A program made the position numbers and the translations under genes. A stretch of 64,000 nt of DNA. It comes from WHTI01 sp963826105 (GTDB taxonomy: Bacteria; Actinomycetota; CADDZG01; WHSQ01). The stretch is from the NCBI GenBank assembly GCA_963826105.1, contig CAWGWA010000013.1, forward strand, positions 62,001 to 126,000. Reading direction: 5' to 3'. Under the pieces are notes generated by a model, which did no database searches, was not told the origin of the DNA, and saw only the letters and a program-made list of their open reading frames with translations. Every line of letters starts with the position of its first letter. The first letter of the stretch is position 1. Shown one piece after another: positions 8,379-14,768 of the stretch.

Positions 8379-8776
8379 CTAGACCTCCGGCAGCACTCCC
8401 CAACCTCGCAGGGTTTCGAGGAAGCGTGGGGTCAGCTCGAGGCTCACGACCTCACTCAGAGGCACCCAGCGGGCCTCGACGGCGTCGTCTCCGGCCACGG
8501 GCTCCGAGGGGCCGACCACGGTTGCGAAGTGGTCGAGGATCACGTAGTGGACCTCTCCCGGGACCTCGAGGATGCCGGCGAGTTCTCCAACCTCTATGTC
8601 GAGGCCGGTCTCTTCCTTCACCTCGCGTACCAGGGCATCGGCGAGGAGTTCTCCCTTTTCGACGCGCCCCCCGGCAGGGACCACCGGCCGATGGACGGCT
8701 CTTGGCCCCTTCGGATCAACAGCATCCGGTCGTTGTGGATGCATATGGCGCCGACCGCGACCGTTGGGGTACTCAT
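8379..8776 (-). CDS. Nudix hydrolase (frameshifted in a C6 run)
   Basis: About 132 aa. The N-terminal frame (ATG 8776) encodes VAVGAICIHNDRMLLIRRG through RWSLPGG; the second frame continues with GGRVEKGELLADALVREV and KEETGL, completing the Nudix box GX5EX7REUXEEXGU. The shift lies in the run of six C at about 8667-8672 (G on the coding strand): seven would give an uninterrupted PGGRVEKGE. The span of 398 nt is one base short of a multiple of three, consistent with one deleted base. Family members hydrolyse NDP-linked substrates, often 8-oxo-dGTP; the substrate is unknown here. A TAGCCT -10 sits eight bases before the ATG (leaderless) and is shared with the divergent EamA gene. Confidence 0.85.
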
Positions 8777-8781
8777 CGATG

Positions 8782-8792
8782 CGTAGGCTACG
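8782..8792. promoter_or_regulatory. Palindromic bidirectional -10 element
   Basis: The 21-bp gap between the Nudix start (8776, minus) and the EamA start (8798, plus) contains the perfect palindrome CGTAG-G-CTACG. Read on plus it gives TAGGCT (8784-8789), on minus TAGCCT (8785-8790), each eight bases from its start codon. One symmetrical element therefore appears to serve as -10 for two divergent leaderless transcripts. Confidence 0.7.
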
Positions 8793-8797
8793 CCCGG

Positions 8798-9751
8798 ATG
8801 GAAGCCACCGCTGCGAAGACTGAAGTCACACGACCCGCGTGGGTCGTGTGGTCGTTGCTCGTGTCGGGGATCGTGGTGGCGTCGATGTCCGCGATCCTCA
8901 CGCGTTACGCGTTCCCTTCCGGCGCCGATCCGCTAGATCTCCCGTCGTGGGATGGGATCGCGGGAGCGCATCCGATCGCGATCTCGTTCTGGCGCTGCGC
9001 GATCGGGGCGGCGGTCCTGGCCCCCTTCGCGTTCCGCAGACTCCGAGAGATGCCGCGTCGCAGGCTGAAGGCGCCGGCGCTCGCAGGGGTCTTCCTGGCG
9101 GTCCATTTCGCCACCTGGATCACATCTCTCGGGATGACCTCGGTTGCGGCCGCGGTGCTCCTGGTCTCGACTACGCCGATCTTCGTGGCGGGGGCCGCTC
9201 ACTGGGTCTTCGGCGAACGGGTCGGCACTCGGACGATCGTCGGGATCGCCGTGGCGCTGGGTGGAACCGCGCTCATCACCGGCGGGAGCCTTGGCCCCGG
9301 GGCGAGCCATGTCGCCGGCGACCTCCTGGCGCTTGCGGGAGGGGCGACCGCGGCGGGATACGTGCTGGCGGGAGACGCGGCCCGGAGAGAGACGGGGATC
9401 CTCGAGTACTCGGTGATCGCCTACGGGGTCGCCGCGGTGCTTCTGTTGGGCCTCGATCTCGCGCTCGGGATCCCGCTCGCCGGCTACCCCGGCAAGGTCT
9501 GGCTGGCGCTCGCGGCCCTCATCCTCGGTCCCCAACTGTTCGGGCACACGGTTATCAACTACACCCTGAGGGACATCGGAGCGACGGTGGTGTCGGTGGC
9601 GATCATGGCAGAACCGGTGATAGCGACCGTGTTCGCGTTCATCCTCTTCAGCGAGGATCCCTCGTTGCTCATCTATCCCGGAGGTCTTGCGATCCTGGTC
9701 GGTATCTTCCTCAGCTCAACCGCTCGCTCGGAGATGGTGGTGGTCGAATGA
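8798..9751 (+). CDS. EamA/DMT family transporter
   Basis: 317 aa. About ten hydrophobic segments arranged as two repeats of the EamA (drug/metabolite transporter) fold, e.g. SLLVSGIVVASMSAILTRY at the start, AAAVLLVSTTPIFVAGAA in the first repeat and VVSVAIMAEPVIATVFAFIL in the second. Members export metabolites or amino acids; the substrate is not predictable. ATG 8798 has a TAGGCT -10 eight bases upstream. Its stop overlaps the start of the FolP2-like gene (ATGA), so the two are translationally coupled. Confidence 0.88.
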   Translation: MEATAAKTEVTRPAWVVWSLLVSGIVVASMSAILTRYAFPSGADPLDLPSWDGIAGAHPIAISFWRCAIGAAVLAPFAFRRLREMPRRRLKAPALAGVFLAVHFATWITSLGMTSVAAAVLLVSTTPIFVAGAAHWVFGERVGTRTIVGIAVALGGTALITGGSLGPGASHVAGDLLALAGGATAAGYVLAGDAARRETGILEYSVIAYGVAAVLLLGLDLALGIPLAGYPGKVWLALAALILGPQLFGHTVINYTLRDIGATVVSVAIMAEPVIATVFAFILFSEDPSLLIYPGGLAILVGIFLSSTARSEMVVVE

Positions 9752-10605
9752 TCCTGGAGTACGCCGGTGGCCGAGTCGAACTCGATCACTGTCTGGTGAT
9801 GGGGATCGTGAACCGTACCCCCGACTCTTTCTTCGACGGGGGCCGCATGGGTCTCGACGCGTCGGTTGAGTTCGCCTTGGGGCTCGTAGCCGAGGGGGCC
9901 GAGATCCTCGACCTCGGAGCGGTCAAGGCCGGACCGGGAGCGGAGGTCGGAGAGGGCGAGGAGTTGGAGCGTCTGATCCCCCTGGTTGCCGCGGTGGCCG
10001 CCGCAACCGAGGTACCGATCTCCGTCGAAACCGCTAGGGGAGAGGTCGTTCGAGCAGCGGTGGAGGCCGGAGCGGCGATCGTCAACGACGTCTCGGGCCT
10101 TGCCGATCCAGCCCTGGCGACGGCGGTGGCGGAATCCGGCGCGGCGCTCGTGGTGATGCACAACGGGGGCCAGATCCGAGGACGCCCGCGGCATCCGGTC
10201 TACGAGGACATCGTCGCCGACGTGCTGGAGCGCTGGGAGACGTTGACGACTACGGCGCGCGCCGCGGGGGTGCCGCGCGAGCGGATCGTGGTGGACGCGG
10301 GACTGGACTTCGGGAAGACAACGTTCCACTCGCTCGAGCTCGTGCGTAGGTTGGACGAGCAAGTGGCCACGGGCTGGCCGGTGCTGGTGGCGCCGTCCCG
10401 CAAAGATGTGGTGGGGGAGACACTCGAGCTCCCGCCTGAGGAGAGGTTGGAGGGGAGTCTGGCGTTGGCGGCCCTAGCCGCGTATATGGGAGCCGCGATC
10501 GTCAGGGTTCACGACGTTAGAGCGTCCGCCAGAGCCGTTCATATGGCGGAGGCGGTCTCCAGGCGGCGTTCTCCTGGTTCACCTGTTCGAGGATTGTGGG
10601 ACTGA
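9748..10605 (+). CDS. folP2: Dihydropteroate synthase homologue, FolP2 type
   Basis: 285 aa TIM-barrel of the pterin-binding family. The signature MGIVNRTPDSFFDGG, then GAVKAGPG, DFGKTTFH and KDVVGETL, and the C-terminal ending VRGLWD, match the mycobacterial FolP2 branch rather than canonical FolP1 (which has an NVTxDSFSDGG-type motif). FolP2 of Mycobacterium leprae is reported to lack DHPS activity, so sulfonamide-target function should not be assumed. Starts at ATG 9748 overlapping the EamA stop. Its last 89 bp lie opposite the FlgM-like peptide on the other strand. No other folate genes are seen nearby. Confidence 0.88.
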   Translation: MILEYAGGRVELDHCLVMGIVNRTPDSFFDGGRMGLDASVEFALGLVAEGAEILDLGAVKAGPGAEVGEGEELERLIPLVAAVAAATEVPISVETARGEVVRAAVEAGAAIVNDVSGLADPALATAVAESGAALVVMHNGGQIRGRPRHPVYEDIVADVLERWETLTTTARAAGVPRERIVVDAGLDFGKTTFHSLELVRRLDEQVATGWPVLVAPSRKDVVGETLELPPEERLEGSLALAALAAYMGAAIVRVHDVRASARAVHMAEAVSRRRSPGSPVRGLWD

Positions 10606-10693
10606 TCCAGGCGATGATCGCCTCGGCAACTCTCTCAGCTGGTACCTGGTATCTGCCCGCTTCTATCTCTGCCCGCAGCCTTTGGATATCCAT
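10517..10693 (-). CDS. Small FlgM-like anti-sigma factor
   Basis: 58 aa. The N-terminal half (DIQRLRAEIEAGRYQVPAE followed by RVAEAIIAWI) has the shape of the C-terminal sigma-binding helices of FlgM anti-sigma-28 factors (R-x3-I-x-x-G-x-Y-x-V-x-A-x3-A). The remainder is Pro-rich and overlaps the end of folP2 on the opposite strand, so only the first 30 residues look constrained. ATG at 10693; GGGA lies almost adjacent, so ribosome binding is unclear. No flagellar genes are in the window; the neighbours are a receiver and a prepilin peptidase. It may regulate an alternative sigma factor elsewhere. Confidence 0.5.
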   Translation of the reverse strand: MDIQRLRAEIEAGRYQVPAERVAEAIIAWISPTILEQVNQENAAWRPPPPYERLWRTL

Positions 10694-10743
10694 TCCCTAT
10701 ACGTATCGGCAGGGGGCCCGCGGAAGTTGATACCTTTCATCCC

Positions 10744-11115
10744 ATGGGCAAGACAGTTCTGATCGTCGAAGACGAAGAAGCAGTACGAGAACTCGAGCGA
10801 TTCATCCTGGAATCTGAGGGCTATGAGGTCCTAGAGGCCCGCGATGGCTTGGAGGGGCTCACGAAAGCCGAGTTCAAGCGCCCCGACCTGATCTTGCTCG
10901 ATCTGATGATGCCGGACGTCTCCGGGGGCCGGATGTTCGATGAGATGAGGCAGCATCCGGTGACCCAGGGCATCCCCATCGTGGTAGTGACTGGGAAGCC
11001 CGACGCCCACGAGATCTTCGACGACGAGATCGGCCGAGAGAACGTGATCATGAAGCCATTCGAAGCCGATGGGCTGCTCGACGTCATCCGCCACCATATC
11101 GGCGACCCCGAGTAG
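10744..11115 (+). CDS. Single-domain response regulator (CheY-like receiver)
   Basis: 123 aa receiver with no output domain. Acidic pocket VEDEE (residues 9-13), phospho-acceptor Asp in LLDLMMPD (about 57), switch Thr in VVVTGKP, conserved Lys in IMKPFE; all catalytic residues are present. It probably acts by protein-protein contact or as a phosphate relay. A TACCTT -10 (10731-10736) lies seven bases upstream of ATG 10744, so the transcript should be leaderless. The prepilin peptidase follows 21 bp downstream on the same strand; no dedicated kinase is adjacent. Confidence 0.92.
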   Translation: MGKTVLIVEDEEAVRELERFILESEGYEVLEARDGLEGLTKAEFKRPDLILLDLMMPDVSGGRMFDEMRQHPVTQGIPIVVVTGKPDAHEIFDDEIGRENVIMKPFEADGLLDVIRHHIGDPE

Positions 11116-11136
11116 CGGACCGGCCCCCTCGATGCG

Positions 11137-11910
11137 TTGCTGATCGCTCTCTGGGCGGTTCTCGGGCTGGTGTTCGGAAGCTTTGGCACCGTCGCTGCGT
11201 ATCGCATCCCCAAACGTCAATCGCTGGCTACTCCTGCCCGGAGCTACTGCCCGAACTGCAACGCGACCATCACCGTCCTCGAGAACGTCCCGGTGCTCAG
11301 CTATCTCGTGCTGCGCGGTAAGTGCCGCCACTGCGGGATACGGATCTCGCCCCGCTACCCGCTGACCGAACTCTTCACCGCGGTCCTGTTCGCTCTAAGC
11401 GCGTGGAAGTTCGGTCTGTCGGGCGAACTGTTCGTGTTCTCGGCACTCTTCTGGACCCTGGTCGTTCTCAGCGTCATCGATCTCGAACACCGGCTCCTGC
11501 CGAACCGGATCGTCTACCCCCTGTTCCTCGTCGGATGGGCCGCGCTTGCGGTGGTGGCGTTCGCCTCATCCGAGCCCGAGCAGCTGTATCACGCGCTTCT
11601 GGGCATGGTGATCTTCGGCGGCTTCTTCTTCCTCATCGCGTTCTTCTTCCCCGCGGGCATGGGTGGAGGGGATGTGAAGCTCGCATTCGTTCTCGGGACC
11701 TTCCTCGGGTATGCCGAGGGCGTAGGCGTCGTCCTCATGGGGATGTTCCTGGCATTCCTCTTGGGCGGGGTAGTGGGGGTCCTGATCATGGCTATGCGAG
11801 GAGGAGACCGGAAGACGATGGTTCCCTTCGGCCCGTTCCTCGCACTCGGCACCGCCATCGCGATCTTCTGGGGACAGGGGCTGATCGACGCGTACCTCGA
11901 TCGGTTCTAA
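11137..11910 (+). CDS. pilD: Prepilin peptidase / leader methylase (A24, PilD-like)
   Basis: 257 aa polytopic membrane protein. An N-terminal cytoplasmic zinc module has two CxxC pairs (CPNCN and CRHCG, about residues 32-70); the aspartyl-protease motif DLEHRLLPN follows a helix near residue 115 and the second catalytic Asp is in GMGGGDVKL. It cleaves and N-methylates type IV prepilins or related pseudopilins. Start TTG 11137 is the only in-frame candidate near the RR stop, so the start is uncertain. The stop interlocks (CTAA) with the convergent regulator. No pilus structural genes lie in the window. Confidence 0.92.
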   Translation: MLIALWAVLGLVFGSFGTVAAYRIPKRQSLATPARSYCPNCNATITVLENVPVLSYLVLRGKCRHCGIRISPRYPLTELFTAVLFALSAWKFGLSGELFVFSALFWTLVVLSVIDLEHRLLPNRIVYPLFLVGWAALAVVAFASSEPEQLYHALLGMVIFGGFFFLIAFFFPAGMGGGDVKLAFVLGTFLGYAEGVGVVLMGMFLAFLLGGVVGVLIMAMRGGDRKTMVPFGPFLALGTAIAIFWGQGLIDAYLDRF

Positions 11911-13109
11911 GGGCGCCCTTCGGCCGGAGGCATCCTCTTCATCAGTTCGGTGAGGTGTTCCCGCGCGAATTCAGAGAGGCGCACGTTGCGCCGGATGTTG
12001 AGCTTCCGTCGGATCCTCGCCTTGTGGCTCCGAACCGTTCCGGCCCTGATCCCCAGGCGGGCAGCGATCTCATGTTCGGTCTGGCGCTCGGCGAGATGAG
12101 CGAGCACGGTCCATTCCCGGGGCGTGAGGGTCGCAGCGAGGGCCTCGGAGCCGACGCCGGCGCGGCGTGGATCGTCAGATCGCCACACCTCCGCACCACC
12201 AGATTCGCGAGCCAGTCTCAAGGCGCCCTCGGCCCGAGTTGCGATGGCCTCGGCGGCGCCTCCCGGATCGATCTCGGCGATCCCGATGGAGACGGTCCCG
12301 CCCGGACTCCGATCGAGCGACAGTGTTACGCCGGCGGGACCGTAGCCGACCGCTCCGACGACCTCCATGATCCGCTTGCCGGCTCGGTGAGCGGCGGAGA
12401 TCTCGGTCTCGGGCAGGATCACGGCGAGAGTCTCAGTGTCGTAGCGGAATGCCTCGTCCGAAGTCCTCAATGCATGCTTCAGGATCTCCGCGACCTGGGC
12501 CATCAGTTCTTCGCCGGCGGAGGCTCCATGTCCCGTCACGACCGCACCGAGTTCGTTGGCCGCTAGCAACATGACCGACAGGGGGTTGCCGTGTCGTCGC
12601 GCCCGGGCTATCTCGCCTTCCAAACGCTCCAGGAACCCACTTCGGAGGGGCAGACCGGTGGACGGGTCGCGATCGGTGCCGAGTCTGAGATCGCGGAATC
12701 GCTCGCTGGAACGGAGCGCGGACGTGATCCGCGCGGCCAACTCTCGAGCGTTCGACCGATCGGAGATCAGGTCGCAGGCGCCGCTCTCCAAGGCGAGGGC
12801 GCGGTCGTCCGGATCGAGGTCGTGAGAGATCAGGACCACTGGAGTGGCCATCGTCTCAGTGGAGCGCGACAGAACACTAAGCAGCATGGCGTTGTCGTCG
12901 GCAGTGCCGCACACGACGATCGCGTCGGGATGGTGACTCTCGGCGAACGCGATGACGTCCTCGTAGGCGGCCACGGCTGCGAGATGGAAATCGGCAGCAA
13001 GCTGTTCATTCCAGCCGAGCGGAGCTTCTCCCACCACCAGCACTGAAGGCTGTTTGGGATCTCCCGTCCTTCGCGACGGGGTCCCGGACCCCTCTTGATG
13101 CGTCCCCAT
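11907..13109 (-). CDS. Receiver-like / degenerate GGDEF / LuxR-HTH regulator
   Basis: 400 aa with three modules. A receiver-like domain (about 20-140) has Cys-Gly where the phospho-Asp should be (DAIVVCGTADD). A GGDEF-fold domain (about 155-310) opens with DPSTGLPLRSGFLERL and has YDTETLAVILPE in place of the YGGDEF signature, so it should not make c-di-GMP. A LuxR-type helix-turn-helix (about 330-385) contains LTPREWTVLAHLAE and AARLGIRAGTVRSHKA. The combination suggests a transcription factor whose GGDEF-like domain binds a nucleotide or acts as a dimerisation unit. Start ATG 13109 has AAAGAG just upstream; ATG 13157 would give a longer protein. Confidence 0.85.
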   Translation of the reverse strand: MGTHQEGSGTPSRRTGDPKQPSVLVVGEAPLGWNEQLAADFHLAAVAAYEDVIAFAESHHPDAIVVCGTADDNAMLLSVLSRSTETMATPVVLISHDLDPDDRALALESGACDLISDRSNARELAARITSALRSSERFRDLRLGTDRDPSTGLPLRSGFLERLEGEIARARRHGNPLSVMLLAANELGAVVTGHGASAGEELMAQVAEILKHALRTSDEAFRYDTETLAVILPETEISAAHRAGKRIMEVVGAVGYGPAGVTLSLDRSPGGTVSIGIAEIDPGGAAEAIATRAEGALRLARESGGAEVWRSDDPRRAGVGSEALAATLTPREWTVLAHLAERQTEHEIAARLGIRAGTVRSHKARIRRKLNIRRNVRLSEFAREHLTELMKRMPPAEGRP

Positions 13110-13161
13110 GGTCTCTTTCCACCCCTGATCTTCCGATCTCAACATGGCACAGGTCATGGGG

Positions 13162-13197
13162 CTACCGGAATGAACCGTCGGGACTAGATCCCGGTAG
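13162..13197. promoter_or_regulatory. Inverted repeat between divergent genes
   Basis: CTACCGG (13162-13168) and CCGGTAG (13191-13197) form a 7-bp inverted repeat with a 22-bp spacer in the 155-bp gap between the GGDEF-like regulator (minus) and the DUF5319 gene (plus). It could be an operator for the adjacent regulator. The DUF5319 gene has a TACCAT -10 at 13253-13258. Confidence 0.35.
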
Positions 13198-13264
13198 TTA
13201 CCAAGCGACCCGAGCTCATCGCGCCGCCTATCTCTTGGGGTGTGGGCTGCCGTACCATCGGGTC

Positions 13265-13753
13265 ATGGATGCAGGCAGGCCGAACGACGACGACCCGGAA
13301 TTCGAACCCTCAGGGGACCCGGAAGCCCTCGACGACACCGAACGAGATGCTCTCCGGCAGGACCTCCTGGATGTAGAGGTTCTCAAAGAGGTCCTTGGCC
13401 CCAAAGGGATCAAGGGGGCAGTGTTCTATTGCCCGGATTGCGATGAAGACCATTTCCTCGCGTGGGACCTCCTGGCCGGAAACCTGAAGGAGCTGCTCGA
13501 GGCGGGGGAGTCCCCGATCCACGAGCCGGCATTCGATCCCGATCCGGACGAGTACGTGTCGTGGGACTACGCGCGTGGATTTCTGGACGGCTACGAATCC
13601 TACGCGGCGGAGGAGGTTGGTGAGTTGTCCTCCAAACTGGCCGACGAACTCACGTCGCGCGACTGGAGGGTGGACGAGGTGAAGAGCCTTCTCGCGCGAC
13701 TCGGTCTCGATTCTCCGGGGTCCGAGGACAGCGCGGGGGGCAGGGGCAGCTGA
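13265..13753 (+). CDS. DUF5319 family protein
   Basis: 162 aa acidic soluble protein. Contains a CPDC pair (FYCPDCDEDHFLAWDLL, about residues 59-75) and the family core HEPAFDPDPDEYVSWDYARG (about 97-116) typical of actinobacterial DUF5319 proteins, whose function is not established. The start ATG 13265 is six bases downstream of TACCAT (13253-13258), indicating a leaderless transcript. It ends 1 bp before the parA start, so it is probably in one operon with parA and the zinc-ribbon gene. Confidence 0.8.
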   Translation: MDAGRPNDDDPEFEPSGDPEALDDTERDALRQDLLDVEVLKEVLGPKGIKGAVFYCPDCDEDHFLAWDLLAGNLKELLEAGESPIHEPAFDPDPDEYVSWDYARGFLDGYESYAAEEVGELSSKLADELTSRDWRVDEVKSLLARLGLDSPGSEDSAGGRGS

Positions 13754-13754
13754 C

Positions 13755-14527
13755 GTGCCTCGCGTCATAGCGTTCGCGAATCAGAAGGGCGGCGTCGCAA
13801 AGACAACCACCACGCTGTCCCTCGCGGTCGCTTTGGCCGAACTGGGCCGGCAGCGTGCTCACTGATTGACCTCGATCCTCAGGGCGCCCTCACCTACTCG
13901 ATGGGGATCGACCCCGATGGTCTTGACGAGACGGTGAACGACGTTCTCGTACGCAAGCTGCCGATGGAGAAGGTCGTGATCACCCGCGAGGTGGACCTGA
14001 TCCCCGCGAACATCGATCTCGCCGGTGCCGAGGCCGTTCTCCTGGCGAAGACCGGTCGCGAGTACGCACTGGAGAGGGCTCTGCGCGATTTCTCCGACCG
14101 CTACGACTACGTCCTCTTCGATTGTCCGCCGTCGTTGGGGATCATCACGATCAATGCACTGACGGCGGCATCGGAGGTCATCATCCCTCTTCAGTGCGAG
14201 GCGTTATCGCACAGGGGAGTGGGCCAACTCCTCGAAACCCTGGGAGATATCCGCCACTTCACCAATCCTTCGCTGGCGACGACAGGGATCATCCCAACGC
14301 TGTTCGACGGGCGATCCAAGCACACGCGTATGGTCCTTGAAGACGTGGGCAAGAGGTATGGGGTCAGGGTTCTGGAACCACCGGTGCCGAAGTCGATCCG
14401 GTTCGCCGAGGCGTCGCAAGCGGGACGGTCGATCCTCTCTTACGCTTCCAGCCATCCCGGGGCCGCGGCCTACCGGAGTCATGCCCGTACCATCGATGCG
14501 GAAGGGGGAGGCAGAGCAGATGAGTGA
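13755..14527 (+). CDS. ParA/Soj family ATPase (frameshifted)
   Basis: About 257 aa after correction. The first frame (GTG 13755) encodes IAFANQKGGVAKTTTTLSLA, the deviant Walker A of ParA; it hits a stop at 13863-13865. The second frame supplies LIDLDPQGAL, the Walker B-like DYVLFDCPPSLGIITINAL and PKSIRFAEAS, up to TGA 14527. The shift lies between about 13845 and 13860; the span is one base short of a multiple of three. ParA ATPases segregate chromosomes, plasmids or protein clusters; there is no parB partner here, so this is an orphan ParA. Flanked by DUF5319 and a small zinc-ribbon gene that overlaps its 3' end. Confidence 0.85.
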
Positions 14528-14768
14528 AGTGTCCGAGGAACGAGCGCCCGGACGTCACGCCCTCTACAGCGCGACCGAGAAGCGGGCGCTGACCTGCACC
14601 GTTGAGTGCTCTTCCTGTCGTGAGGAGACACGGGTTTCGTACATCGAGCTCGCCGCTCTGATGTTCCCGCTGCACTTCCATCTACCGGTGGTGAGGTATC
14701 ACAGCTCGTGGTTCAGGTGCCCTGCGTGCGGGAAGCGCACGTGGCTACGGATCCACCTCGACCGCTAG
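14520..14768 (+). CDS. Small zinc-ribbon protein
   Basis: 82 aa. Two CxxC knuckles (ECSSCREE near residue 30 and CPACGK near 68) predict a zinc ribbon; between them is a conserved-looking hydrophobic stretch (YIELAALMFPLHFHLP). ATG 14520 overlaps the parA stop and GGGGGAGG lies about 10 bp upstream. Function unknown; coupling to parA suggests a shared role. It overlaps the end of the convergent histidine kinase by 24 bp. Confidence 0.7.
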   Translation: MSEVSEERAPGRHALYSATEKRALTCTVECSSCREETRVSYIELAALMFPLHFHLPVVRYHSSWFRCPACGKRTWLRIHLDR

